Shown here one piece after another: positions 1 to 11,547 of a stretch of DNA of 64,000 bases (within the stretch, counting starts at the first letter, position 1; the number at the start of each line of letters is the position of its first letter). The notes beneath the pieces are model-generated. The model had not been told where the DNA came from. It saw only the letters and a list, made by a program, of their open reading frames with translations, and did no database searches. Made by a program: the position numbers and the translations under genes. This DNA comes from Lolium rigidum. Its lineage: Eukaryota > Streptophyta > Magnoliopsida > Poales > Poaceae. The stretch lies in contig NC_061510.1 of the NCBI RefSeq assembly GCF_022539505.1, positions 399,696,249 through 399,760,248 of the forward strand, read 5' to 3'.

Positions 1-246
1 CACAAATCAAGGATCAAATTGCTTGAATATTATGGCTCATTGCAGCCTGTTATGGAGTCCAAAGTTAGCTTGTAACTGTGAAAAGAGTGACCTATCTCAA
101 GTCATACAGTGGGTAAATATAAGGTAACAAACGGATTGTGCATCATAATCAAATAAGGCTAAAAAAACTGTTTCTGCCAGGGAAAAGAATGAAAACTGTA
201 ATTATCTATTTACTTCTTGGTTACAATCTTATGGATAGATTCCTAG

Positions 247-845
247 ATGTACAAAAATTTGGGTTTCCAATGTAATTTTTTGGACCGAGATAAACTTCGA
301 AAGTGTAAAATACCTTTGCGCATGGTCCAGAATTTCATCTCCAAAATAGAAAACAAACTAAACCAAGGGAAGGATGGTTCTCAAACAGGTGCCCAATGGC
401 GCCCTCCCCCGGGTAGTGTTGTGAAGGTAAAATGTTGATGCCTCCTTCAACCCGGATACATTACAAGGCACGACTGGAGTTGTTGTCTGGAATGATCAAG
501 GCCGAGTTATTTCAGTAAGTATCATATGGTATGAGAATATTCCAGAAGTCATCACTGCTGAAGCTTTTGATTGTTGAGATGGAGCAGATATTATGGTGTA
601 TAAACTGAACCTAACTAAGGTGATTATGGAGAAAGACAATATAGAACTGACAGCCTTGTGGAAGAGCAGAACTGATAATCACATATTCTTCCCTTGCTGT
701 ACCAAATTGAGGAACTAAGTAGACTTTGTATTCTTTTGAGATTAATCATGTAAGAAAGGAGGCCAATATAGCTGCGCACTATACATCCAAAAATGCTTGT
801 CTGTCAAATGCTGTTAGTACCTGGATGCAAAACGAAACCTGAATT
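247..845 (+). pseudogene. Decayed RNase H (RVT_3-type) fragment of a non-LTR retroelement
   Basis: Reading across two frames gives a recognisable plant LINE-type RNase H domain. A tryptophan/proline-rich lead-in ends in PPPGSVVKVK near 430. After a one-base shift come NVDASFNPDTLQGTTGVVV and WNDQGRVIS, then WYENIPEVITAEAF and, near 750-800, NHVRKEANIAAHYTS. These correspond to the K-V-N-x-D-x-S/A-F start, the AEA motif and the HVRREAN-x-x-AH end of pfam13456-like domains. At least one frameshift and in-frame stops (after AEAFDC) show that it is dead. No reverse transcriptase remains upstream inside the window, so the rest of the element is either outside it or lost. The first 246 bases show nothing else recognisable. 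Confidence 0.7.
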
Positions 846-2099
846 CCTGTACACAACATGAACTATAGTGCTGGTATTAAATAATATGAGTGTGTTAGTT
901 CTCAAGAAAAAAAGCCGACGAATCACTTACATGCATCTTATGGAATACCTGGGATATTCTGGAGTCCTTCTGCTACCTCCTTCAGTACTCGCTAGCTCTT
1001 GCCAGTTGGGAGGGAGAAGACATCTGAAGTTATGGATAGCCTAAAGTCAGCACATCTGCCTTTCACTGGAACTGATTGCCAAACAAAACCATAGCTGGAA
1101 GCAAATACCTCAGAGTAGCAGAACCTGCGGCATCTCAGTTGCGGAGGATTTGAAGTATTCTTACTGCAAGCTCCACACTGGCGGCGGCGGCGGCCATATA
1201 TGTCCAGAGGATGGTGACCACGCCGCTCGGTAACTGCGGCGCCGGGCCGTGCAGAGCAACGACGGCTCGTGCATCCCCCACAGGGCACGTCGGTGGAGAG
1301 GCGTGGAAGGTGGAGTGCAGACACGGACAGATGGTGCGGGAGCCAGGATGCAGTGCGGGCAGCTGGCCCTGCGGGCAGTGGCGGCGGCGAAGCAAAGGCA
1401 ACCGTGATCCGTGGCGGGTGGCTCGTGGTGCAGGGCGGCGATGTTAGCCGATCCATGGAGGAGAGAATCACGCGTTTGTGATTGATGATCGTGCGATTGA
1501 TGCGATTAGGTTTAAGGGAGGCGGTGGGGTTGGCTACGGCCTACGGGGACGGTTTTGACGACGCATCTTTTTCGCCAGCCATAATTCGCGGGATCGACGA
1601 AGCGACGAGCGAGGGGGGTAGTTAGCCTCCACTCGCTCGACATCACGAGATGGACCAGGTATTGGTTGGAGCTCCGGCATGAGCGCTCACGCTCGTGTCC
1701 GGCATGAGCGCCCATGAGCAGCGGAGAGAGAGAGAGAGACGGAGATGCACGCGGGGATCTGAGCTCAAGTATGAAAACGCGGGACCGAGGACAGTGGCGA
1801 ACGGATGGAAACCGACAAGGTGAAACGTCGACGGTATTCCGGCAATCCTCATTGACTCCGGCAAGATTCCTACGCGCCTAAACGATGGCGATTCTGGCCA
1901 GCGAAATGCGTGAGAGGCTTCAGAGATGCGTCAGCCGGCTAACTGGCATACATGTACTACTGGAGTGCGTACTCACAGCCAGCTCCTTTGGTTTCAACTT
2001 TCAACCAAAGTGATCGATGGGAGTAGGGGGTGTGGTTAGTTAACATCATCCTCGCCGGCAATCATTGATACCCGCAAAAATTAGATTGATTAAGAAAGT
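846..2099. other. Unassigned sequence, partly GC-rich
   Basis: No gene or element was recognised. About 1170-1470 is GC-rich and open on the minus strand for some 159 codons, but the composition (Pro/Ser/Arg/Thr) and lack of any known motif make a coding call unsafe. It could be the 5' exon or promoter of a gene lost to rearrangement. A short direct repeat (ccggcatgagcgc) lies at about 1676-1712 and is followed by a (ga)n run at about 1724-1738. Confidence 0.3.
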
Positions 2100-2115
2100 G
2101 AATGAGAGGTGAATG
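2100..2115. repeat. Left 16-bp target-site duplication of the short LINE
   Basis: The sequence gaatgagaggtgaatg is repeated exactly at 19754-19769. The two copies bracket the GC-rich element at 2116-3035 plus 19502-19753 and everything inserted in it. A duplication of this length is typical of target-primed reverse transcription. Confidence 0.85.
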
Positions 2116-3035
2116 ACCTCTGCGGAAAGTTGTGTTCTCATCCTCCCCTCTCGCGACCCGCGCCGCCCCCCTGCGGCGGCCGGGCGCGCATCTCCCTCTC
2201 CGGCGGCAAGCTCCCCTCCCCTCCTCTCCCCTGCCGCCGCCGTCGGCGTGCGCCGCCAGGCCTTGCCCGTGCGGTGCCGGCGGTGGCGGGCCGGACTCTA
2301 CCCGCGGCTAGGACGGGGGCGCGGGGGCCTCGGGACGGCGGCGGTGATCTCAGGCGGCGGCGGTCTGGTGCAGCGGCGTGATTTCCGCGCGCCGGGGTGG
2401 TCGGAGGTGCGGCGGCGTCGCCGTTGGCGGCGGCACGGCGCGGCCGGGGTGGTGGCGGCGGTTCCTGCTCCGCCCGGATCTGGGTCAGTTCGGGCCCCAT
2501 CTGGGCTGGGCGGGCCGTAGCTCCCCCGACCGGCGGCGGTGTTCCTGGGTTCCGGTGGTGCTGGGGCGGTGGTGGCAGGGTGGCGGCGGCGCCATGGCCG
2601 GCTAGCAGCAGCTTGGCGGCGTGGGCGTACCGGGCCGGGCGGGCCTGGTTGTCCCATGCTGCCATGTCCGGTCGGCTCCCGCGATTGCGGTGGAGGTAGT
2701 TCCCTCCCGCTAGGCTATGGTGCTGCTTCCCCGGCCCTGCCTCTTCGGTCACATCATCCTAGGCCCTGCGTCGAGGACCACCGGGGAGACAGCGAGGATG
2801 ACGTCAAGATCGTGGTGGCGCGTGCTTGTGGGCGGTTGGTTGGGCGGAGCACTTCGGATGAACGGGGTGGTGGTGTTGGGGGTTGGGAGAAATCCTTGTT
2901 GGCCTTGCCGACGCCGTCGCGGTGACGCCCGAGGGCGCCGCCTTGCCTTCCTGGAGGGCGTCGGGTGTACCCCCTCGCCCAATCCCCTCCGTGGACCGGG
3001 GGAAACCCTAGGATTAGTCCGGACAGCAGCGGCGT
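2116..3035 (+). mobile_element. Short non-autonomous LINE-like element, 5' part
   Basis: A GC-rich segment (heavy in CGG/GGC repeats) begins just after a 16-bp target duplication and is cut at 3035 by the Athila-like element. Its 3' part resumes at 19502. Joined, the two parts are about 1.17 kb and end in a grass LINE-type tail (atatagcggggcgaaagcc). There is no endonuclease or reverse transcriptase in either part, so it is a non-autonomous or internally deleted LINE derivative. Long open frames on both strands here reflect the GC-rich composition and carry no recognisable domain. Confidence 0.7.
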
Positions 3036-4383
3036 TGATGACCCACAAGTATAGGGGATCGCAGCAGTCTTCGTGGGTAGTAAAACCCAATTTATTGATT
3101 CGACACAAGGGGAGACAAAGAATACTTGAAAGCCTTAACAGCGGAGTTGTCAATTCAGCTGCACCTGGAAACAGACTTGCTCGCAAGAGTTTATCGATAG
3201 TAACAGTTTTATAGCAGTAGCAGTAGTGAAATAACAGCAGCAGAGTAACAGAGACAGCAGTAGTGATTATAGTAAACAGCAGGATTAAAATACTGTAGGC
3301 ACGGGGACGGATAACAGGCGTTGCATGGATGAGAGAAACTCATGTAACAATCAAGCAGGGTATTTGCAGATAATAATAAAACGGTGTCTAAGTACAAAGC
3401 AATCAATAGGCATGTGTTCCAATTATAGTCGTACATGCTCGCAATGAGAAACTTGCACAACATCTTTTGTCCTACCAGCCGGTGGCAGCCGGGCCTCAAG
3501 GGAATCTATCGGATATTAAGGTACTCCTTTTAATAGAGTACCGGAGCAAAGCATTAACACTCCGTGAACACATGTGATCCTCACATCACTACCATCCTCT
3601 CCGGTTGTCCCGATTTCTGTCACTTCGGGGCCATTGGTTCCGGACAGCGACATGTGTATACAACTTGCAGGTAAGACCATAAACAATGAATATCATGATG
3701 AAATAATAACATGTTCAGATCTGAGATCATGGCACTCGGGCCCTAGTGACAAGTTGCAACAATATCATCAACGTACCAATTACGGACACTAGGCACTATG
3801 CCCTAACAATCTTATACTATTACATGACCAATCTCATCCAATCCCTACCATCCCCTTCAGCCTACAGCGGGGGAATTACTCACACATGGCTGGTCGATGG
3901 AGAGGCGTCGGTGGTGATGGTGGCGATGATCTCCTCCAATTCCCCGTCCCGGCGGAGTGCCAGAACGGAGACTTCTGGCTCCCGAGATGGAGTTTCGCGA
4001 TGTGGCGGCGTTCTGGAGGGTTTCTGGCGACTTCGACTTCTCTCCGTGCGTTTTTAGGTCGAAGGCAATAAGTAGTCCGAAGGAGGGCGTCGGGGGCCGA
4101 CCGAGGCCGCCACACACTAGGGCCGCGCCGGCATAGTGTGTGGGGCCCTCGGGCCCCCACCTGGCTTGCCCTTCTGGCTCCGTCAGTATTCTGGGGAAAA
4201 TAGGACCTTTCGCATAAATTCCGAGGATTTTCCTGAAAGTTGGATTTCTGCACAAAAACGAGACACCGGAACAGTTCTGCTGAAAACAGCGTTAGTCCGT
4301 GTTAGTTGCATCCAAAATACACAAATTAGAGGCAAAACAATAGCAAAAGTGTTCGGGAAAGTAGATACGTTTTGGACGTATCA
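3036..4383 (-). repeat. Left LTR (3' LTR in element sense) of the Athila-like element
   Basis: 1348 bp, bounded by TG...CA and flanked on the left by ggcgt. It matches 18102-19496 over its whole length but lacks about 47 bp net, mainly in the GC-rich part near 4120-4140 and near 3750. Several differences from the other copy are single bases gained or lost between C and G (see findings). Confidence 0.92.
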
Positions 4384-4397
4384 ACTCCCCCAAGCTT
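4384..4397 (-). promoter_or_regulatory. Polypurine tract of the Athila-like element
   Basis: Directly inside the left LTR the plus strand reads actcccccaagctt, so the element strand reads aagcttgggggagt immediately before the 3' LTR. This is the expected position and composition for the plus-strand primer, and it fixes the element's orientation. Confidence 0.85.
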
Positions 4398-6720
4398 AGC
4401 TTATTGCTTGTCCTCAAGCAATTCAGTTAACAACTGAGCGATAAAAGAACTTTCACGAACACATTTGTTTATATGATGTAAATATTCTCATGCTATGGCT
4501 AACACTTAGGCAGTTCATAATAAGATACATGCAAATAAGATCATCTAATAGCTATGTCAATCATGGAAAGGTACCAACAATTAATAATAAGCATCATGAA
4601 TCATATATATAAGCAGGATTGCAATGTTCATAAAAGAGTATGATAGAGTGGTATCTCACTTGCCCATATTTGATCAGCAAAACATAAATGCTCAGGCACC
4701 TCTGAAGTTCATAGAAAGACTAGAAGTAGTGATTGTCAAAGATAAAAGCATCAAAGTTATACCACAATCAATCATATTTTGAGACAAGCATATTACACTA
4801 AGAATGACAGTTGTGCTCTCAAGGAGGTGCTCAAAGAAAGGATGGAGACACAACATAAAAGTAAAAGATTGACCCTTCGCAGAGGGAAGCAGGGATTAAC
4901 ATGCGCTAGAGCTTTTTATTTGTAAAACAGGAGTAAAATTATTTTGAGAGGTGTTTGTTGTTGTCAACGAATGGTAATGGGTACACCAACTACCTCGCCA
5001 ACCGGACTTTCAAGAGCGGCTCCCATGAAGGACGTTATCTCTACCAGCAAGGTAGATCATCCCTCTTCTCTTTTGTTTACACACGTATTTTAGTTTTATT
5101 ATGGGTGACACCCCCCCAACCTTTGCTTACACAAGACATGGCTAACCGAATCCTCGGGTGCCTTCCATCAATCACATACCATGGAGGAGTGTCTATTTGC
5201 AAAATTAAGTTGCTTACTGATGAATCAGAGCAAAACATGTGAAGAGAATTATTAGTAAAGTTTGATTAATCGGGGCTGGGAACCCCATTGCCAGCTCCTT
5301 TTGCAAAATTATTGGATAAGCGGATGTGCCACTAGTCCATATGAAAGTCCGTCAAGAGTAAATGACAAGGTTGAAAGTTAAACACCACATACTTCCTCAT
5401 GAGCTATGAAACATTAACACAAATTGAGAAGCATTTTGAAGGTTTAAAGGTAGCGCATGAGAATTTACTTGGAATGGTTTGAAATGCCATGCATAGGTAT
5501 TTATGGTGGACACTTTGGAACAACTTGGTTTTCAGGGGTTTGGAAGCACGAGCAGTGTTCCCGCTCAGTACAAGTGAAGGCTAGCAAAAGACTAGGGAGC
5601 GACAAATCAAGATAGCAGTAAGTGTCATAATCATGCTTGCGGCAAAATAGATTAACTGAGGCATAAAAGTGATACAAGAACTCTGAGGCAATGTAAATCA
5701 TTGAGGCTTAATTGACTCTTGTTCAGTCATATGCATGCGTGAGCATGTGCCAAGTTAATTCAAACGAATTATTCGAGAGGAGGACACCACAATATCATAC
5801 CTATTTATGAATAAAACAATGCAAGCAAACATTCATGACATGCTACTCATATTAATAAATTGGAGCTAAACATGAGAGATCATGAACTACTAGACTTTCT
5901 TAAATGACATATACCTCACATGAACCAACCAAGCATGCTCACATGGATGAGCATATGTACAAAAATAAAAACAAATAGAGTTCATACCAGCCTCTCACCA
6001 CAATCAGATTGTCGTAGATCGTCATTATTGCCTTTTCACTTGTGTAGCTTGAATAATATAGAATGAAAACCACGCTCCAGCCACCGAAGACCATTGAACT
6101 CATAAAGAACTTTACAAAACCAAAGAAGAACAGCAAATATTTTTGGTGTTTTCGAATTTGGAAACAAGAACAAAAGGAAATAAGCAAACAAAGCAAAATC
6201 TTTTTGGGTTTTCTTATAGCAAACTAGCAATAGCAAATAAAGCAAAATGGGAATAAGAAACCAAGATAAACAAATGGCGAAGAGAAACAACAGAAATATT
6301 TTTGGTCTTTTTGTGTTTCAGGAAAGGAACAGAGCAAAAACAAAAGAATGAAAACTAGAAAAATCACAGAAAAGCAGGATGGCAGAAATCTGCCAAAACC
6401 TGACAGCAGTACAGAAATCGATTTTTACAAAAATCTTTCATTGCTCAGCTCGAAAAGTGTTCAACTAATGAAAGTTAGATAACAACCTGGGGAACATGCA
6501 CAAAAATTTGCAGCTCAAAATAACGTTCTGGCTGTGCGCACGAATTTTTTTAGTAACAGTCCAGAATCTGTTTTTAGGCAGCACTTCCCCAAATATCATC
6601 TCCCTCTCATTAGAAAACCACTCAAAGAAACTAAACAAGTATGTACAAGTATCCAGCAACCATAATACGCAAAGAATGAGTGATGCCGGTATACCTCCCC
6701 CCAAGCTTAGGCTTTTGGCC
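4398..6720 (-). other. Non-coding 3' internal region of the Athila-like element
   Basis: About 2.3 kb between the PF20167-like ORF and the PPT. It is AT-rich with no open frame above about 95 codons and no recognisable domain. Close to the ORF stop a second PPT-like motif (plus strand ccccccaagcttag, about 6697-6710) occurs, as also seen in the nested element. Confidence 0.6.
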
Positions 6721-6730
6721 TAAGTGGAGA

Positions 6731-7944
6731 TCAATCCCATGGTGCCCATGAAGTAGCACCTCCGTAGTACGAAGATGGATCATATTCTGGGTATGTGCTA
6801 GAAGAAGCACCCGGATACGTGACGGTGTAGTCGTAGGAGGGCTCGGCGTCCTCGGAGTCATGCTGCTGGTGGAAGCCTTGTATCTTTAATTGCTCATCCA
6901 CCTCCTCCTTAGTGCGCGACCATGGTTTCCTGTCAATACCGAACAAATCCGGCTGCGGCAAAAGGATTTCCTCTCTTCCCCGTCAGCAAACAATATTCTA
7001 TAGACAATCTTATCTAAACTAGAGTCGGTTGTAACAAATTGATGACTCTTCATAGCAGCAATATCGAGCCTCATAGGAGTTATTTTTACATCATTAGGGT
7101 CAAGAGGAAGCTCTAAATATGCTAAAACGCGTGAAGCAATAATTCCTCCAAATATAGGCCCCTTGTTAGACAAGCGGCGAGCAACAAGAGCACCAAGATG
7201 ATAAGGCGTGTCCCCAGTGAGTGCAGCAATTAAGAATCCAAGGTGATAGCTAGATATGTTACTAGTGTTCTCCCTACCAAGAATGCTAGTGCCAATGTAA
7301 TAAGCAAAATACTTAATGGCGGGGAGTTGGATGTTTCTTATCTTGCCACGCTGAATGGTGCGACAATCATCATTGGTGATCACTCGATAGAGCTCCAGCA
7401 ATTCCTTGGGGTTGTCCTCGATCTTCCTTGCTGTACCTACAGGGACAATACCCAATGCAGCACAAAAAATTTCCAACTTCATAGTAATAGGTTTACCATA
7501 GATCTTGAATGAAACTATCGGGTGAAAGTGCTTATTGTTGAACTTGAAGCTCTCCACAAAGATTTTAGTGAGCGTGTAGTATTGCTCACTCTCATCTCCC
7601 ACATAGGTGGTTAAGCCTGCCTTACCGACGAGGGTCAAGAAATCATCCAACAAACCTGCATTTCTCAAAAAGTCATAACATGGGAAGGATGAAGCGTTAG
7701 GGACTCCATTGTCCTCCTCGGGTGCGAAGCTTGGTGCGATGAGATCCTCATTGTAGGATTGCCTGAATCGGGTGGATGACCTCGAGGGCCTCCCCGTGCT
7801 TGTTGTCTCCCCTTGGAACACTTCTCCAAAGTTAAAGTTGTCCATCCCCCTTTTCTGAAATTTTTCAACAAACAATATAAAACTTGATTTGGTGACATAT
7901 AATTGAGGGAAACTACCATAGGAACTTGCTAGAGTACTAATCAT
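6731..7944 (-). pseudogene. Extra ORF of the Athila-like element, putative plant transposon protein (PF20167-like), frameshifted
   Basis: An open frame of 352 codons (7944-6886) continues in another frame to 6731 after a shift near 6960-6975. From about residue 80 it has the layout of the family annotated as putative plant transposon protein: a FLTLVGKAGL segment, then FKIYGKPITMKLEIFCAALGI, then ELPLDPNDVKITPMRLDI. It begins with a Ser/Thr/Arg-rich leader. The tail is Tyr/Ser/Pro-rich and acidic, ending SWAPWD. In Athila-lineage elements an ORF in this 3' position is sometimes called env-like, but no signal peptide or transmembrane segment is evident here, so I do not call it an envelope. 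The role of this family is not established. The one frameshift probably inactivates it. Confidence 0.75.
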
Positions 7945-8639
7945 GCATCAAAACTAGTTTCTACCACTTAGAACAAGCATGCAAGCTCACTAAACATGTT
8001 ACCTACAGCAGCAAAATATTCAAGATATACTCAACCAAACAAAATTCTACTTGGATGGTTGGAGGAGTCACATACCGAAGAGCAAATGTGCCAAATTTCA
8101 AACAGAAATCTGGGCTGAGCAAAGAGATCGAGAAATCTGGAGTTCTTGAGCAAAACGCGAGTGAGAGGAACCTGGTGCGAGTTTTTTCGGGAGAGAGAAG
8201 AATGTGGGAGGAAGAGATGCTGAAGTGGGGCAAAGGGGGACCCACACACCAGGGTGGCGCGCCCCCCTTGCTGGCCACGCCGGCCTGTGGGGTGCCACCC
8301 TGGGGTGCCCCACTGGTCATCCCCAGGTGCTCCCAGGTGCCTCGTCGAAAAATAGGACCAACAGTATAATTTTTGTGAATTTTTGAAAACTTTGAAAAAT
8401 GCACATTTCTGGGTATTAAGTTTATTATTACTGGCCAGGAAATTTTTTGAAATCTCTAATTAACTAAAGAACTTTACAAAACAAAAGTGCTACAGCAAGT
8501 AGAACAAGTGGAGGAAGAAAGAGATGTTGTTTACCTCCTCTATGCATATAAAAAGTATTTGTTGACAAGGTTGATCAAGTCTTGCCACCAAATAAATTTT
8601 ACATAGCATAAGAAGAAATAAACCTCAAATCAATCATGT
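7945..8639 (-). other. Spacer between protease remnant and extra ORF; pol missing
   Basis: About 0.7 kb in the position where reverse transcriptase, RNase H and integrase (about 2.5-3 kb) would be expected. None of their motifs (YADD/YVDD, DD35E, HHCC) is visible on the minus strand. The stretch at 8215-8350 is GC-rich and repeats ggtgg/ggggtgcc-type words. The pol deletion appears complete. Confidence 0.6.
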
Positions 8640-8980
8640 TACCTTGAATTGTATTGATATGGATCCAATAATAAGATTTTGATATCCTTCTTTAGGCTCA
8701 TATATAGGACAATCGATAGTTCCAACTTTGATAGTTCTCACACTAGAAATAGTATTAACTCCACATACTTTATCAATCCTCTTGGGGAAATAGACGGTGT
8801 GCTCCTTATCATCAACATTGAAAGTAACCTTTCCTTTATTGCAATCAATAACAGCCCTGCGGTGTTAAGAAAAGGTCTCCCAAGAATAATAGACATATTA
8901 TCATCTTCAGGCATTTCCAACACAACAAAATCAGTTAATATCAAGCAGTTATTAGTAACTTGAACAGGAACATCCTCACA
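8640..8980 (-). pseudogene. Retropepsin C-terminal part, interrupted by the nested element
   Basis: The minus strand reads EDVPVQVTNNCLILTDFVVLE and EMPEDDNMSIILGRPFLNTAG, which is the end of a plant Gypsy aspartic protease. ILGRPFL is the conserved element after the flap. A single-base loss after NTAG shifts the frame, and the second frame continues to about 8640 (VDDKEHTVYFPKR, YEPKEGYQNLI). The N-terminal half of the same domain lies at 15710-16063, on the other side of the nested element, so the insertion at 8981-8985 split the protease. Confidence 0.75.
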
Positions 8981-8985
8981 TATAC
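8981..8985. repeat. Left target-site duplication of the nested Gypsy element
   Basis: tatac immediately precedes the left LTR and is repeated immediately after the right LTR at 15705-15709. Confidence 0.9.
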
Positions 8986-10586
8986 TGATACGTCTCCGAC
9001 GTATCGATAATTTCTTATGTTCTATGCCATATTATTGATGATACCTACATGTTTTATGCACACTTTATGTCATATTCGTGCATTTTCTGGAACTAACCTA
9101 TTAACAAGATGCCGAAGTGCCGTTCCTATTTTCTCGCTGTTTTTGGTTTCGGAAATCCTAGTAACGAAATATTCTCGGAATTGGACGAAACGAAGACCCA
9201 GGGCCTATTTTTCCACGGAGCTTCCAGAAGACCGGAGAACATACGAAGTGGGGCCACGAGGTGGCGACACCACAAGGCGGCGCGGCCTAGGGGGGGCCCG
9301 CGCCGCCCTATGGTGTGGCCCCCTCGTGCGGCCTCCCGACTCGCCCTTCCGCCTACTTAAAGCCTCCGTCGCGAAACCCCCGAGGCGGAAAAACCACGAT
9401 ACGGAAAACCTTACCGAGACGCCGCCGCCGCCGATCCCATCTCGGGGGATTCGGAGATCTCCTCCGGCACCCTGCCGGAGAGGGGATTCATCTCCCGGAG
9501 GACTCTACACCGCCATGGTCGCCTCCGGAGTGATGAGTGAGTAGTTCACCCCTGGACTATGGGTCCATAGCAGTAGCTAGATGGTTGTCTTCTCCTCATT
9601 GTGCTTCATTGTTGGATCTTGTGAGCTGCCTAACATGATCAAGATCATCTATCTGTAATACTCTATGTTGTGTTTGTCGGGATCCGATGGATAGAGAATA
9701 CCATGTCATGTTAATTATCAAGTTATTACATATGTGTTGTTTATGATCTTGCATGCTCTCCGTTACTAGTAGAGGCTCGGCCAAGTTTTTACTTTTGACT
9801 CCAAGAGGGAGTATTTATGCTCGATAGTGGGTTCATGCCTCGCATTGACACCTGGAACGATGACGATGAAAGTTCTAAGGTTGTGTTGTGCTGTTGCCAC
9901 TAGGGATAAAACATTGGCGCTATGTCCGAGGATGTAGTTGTTGATTACATTACACACCATACTTAATGCAATTGTCTGTTGTTAGCAACTTAATACTGGA
10001 GGGGTTCGGATGATAACTCCGAAGGTGGACTTTTTAGGCATAGATGCGGTTGGATGGCGGTCTATGTACTTTGTCGTAATGCCCAATTAAATCTCACTAT
10101 ACTTATCATGTCATGTATGTGCATTGTTATGCCCTCTCTATTTGTCAATTGCCCGACTGTAATTTGTTCACCCAACATGCTTTTATCTTATGGGAGAGAC
10201 ACCTCTAGTGAACTGTGGACCCCGGTCCATTCTTTAATACTGAAATACAAATCTGCTGCAATACTTGTTTTTACTATTTTCTCTCGCAAACAATCATCTT
10301 CCACACAATACGGTTAATCCTTTGTTACAGCAAGCCGGTGAGATTGACAACCTCACTCTGTTTCGTTGGGGCAAAGTACTTTGGTTGTGTTGTGCGGGTT
10401 CCACGTTGGCGCCGGAATCCCCGGTGTTGCGCCGCACTACATCCCGCCGCCATCAACCTTCAACGTGCTTCTTGGCTCCTCCTGGTTCGATAAACCTTGG
10501 TTTCTTTCCGAGGGAAAACTTGCTGCTGTGCGCATCATACCTTCCTCTTGGGGTTGCCCAACGAACGTGTGAAATACACGCCATCA
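8986..10586 (+). repeat. 5' LTR of the nested Gypsy element
   Basis: 1601 bp, TG...CA. It contains a GC-rich block (about 9235-9345) and just after it a TATA-like tacttaaag at about 9353-9361, followed by the likely transcribed R/U5 region. The other copy is 14112-15704. Confidence 0.92.
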
Positions 10587-10597
10587 AGCATATTTTC

Positions 10598-10614
10598 CGG
10601 CGCCGTTGTCGGGA
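10598..10614 (+). promoter_or_regulatory. Primer-binding site, tRNA-Asp type
   Basis: Eleven bases after the LTR end the sequence reads ccggcgccgttgtcggg, close to TGGCGCCGTTGCCGGGG, the complement of the plant tRNA-Asp 3' end reported for Athila elements. There are mismatches at the first base and at one internal position. Confidence 0.7.
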
Positions 10615-10845
10615 GATCAAGACACGCTGCAAGGGGAGTCTCCACTTCTCAATCTCTTTACTTTGTTTTTGTCTTGCTTTATTTTATTTACTACTTTGTT
10701 TGCTGCATTATATCAAAACACAAAAAAATTAGTTGCTAGTTTTACTTTATTTACTGTCTTGTATTGCTATATCAAAAACACAAAAAAATTAGTTTACTTG
10801 CATTTATTTTACCTAGTTTGTTTTATTTACTACTCGTTAAAATGA

Positions 10846-11547
10846 GTAATCCATGAAGTTGAAGTTCGTTCATTTAAGCAACAAGGGGGAGAATGTTTAA
10901 AAGATGCTTGGTATAGAATTAGTGATGCCCATAATAGGTGCACTAAGAAACACTCCACCACTATCCTACTCGGGAATTTTTATGTTGGTATCTCTAGCTG
11001 GAATAGATATGTTCTTGATTGTCTCGCGGGAGGTAACTTCCTAGGCGCTCCCGCTTTAGAAGCTAGCTGCATTATTGAGAGTTTATTTGGAACACCACCT
11101 GTTAATGAAACTAAAATTGAAACCTCCCTTGAGGATGTTATGAAAAAATTGGAAACCATAGAGAAAAATTTTCCGAGTGTTGAAACTAAGTTGGAGATAT
11201 TACTTGATAAAACTGATGAACTTGATAAATCCTTAGGAGGAATTGATGAAAGAATTAGTGTCCTAGGAACTTGTGTTGACCATGATAATCAAATTAATAG
11301 GATTGGCGAACTTGAAAAAGCTATGGGAACCTTGGGTTCAACCTTTTCATCTTTACAGTTTAGAGAGAAAGCTTATGTGGGAAAGGAGCAAAAGTTTATG
11401 TATGTCTCTAAAGTGCCTAAACCAAAGAAATATTATTATAGGCCTAAAATTGACAAAGCCCCTAGTACCACTACAAATGGGGAGCTTATGATATCAATGC
11501 TTCATCTCTTGATAATACTTGATATACACTTTCTGCGCCTAGGCTGA
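10846..11547 (+). pseudogene. gag-like remnant of the nested Gypsy element
   Basis: An open frame of about 234 codons without a start near its beginning. Its first part reads EVEVRSFKQQGGECLKDAWY and RISDAHNRCTKKH, which matches the core of the plant Retrotrans_gag domain (FxQxxGESLxEAWxRF). The rest is a charged, probably coiled-coil stretch (KKLETIEKNFPSVETKLEIL, then DKTDELDKSLGGIDERI), as is common downstream of the capsid core. The N-terminal gag and everything after the coiled coil are missing, so this is a relic. In related non-autonomous elements the RNA may still be packaged by partner proteins. Confidence 0.7.

Noticed and set aside
2138..2752. Long open frames on both strands in the GC-rich block
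   Set aside because: They overlap each other on both strands, are Pro/Arg/Gly/Ala-rich, lack any domain and lie inside a short LINE-like element; they reflect composition only.
6731..7944. Calling the extra ORF of the Athila-like element an envelope gene
   Set aside because: No signal peptide or transmembrane segment can be seen; similarity is to the PF20167-like plant transposon protein class.
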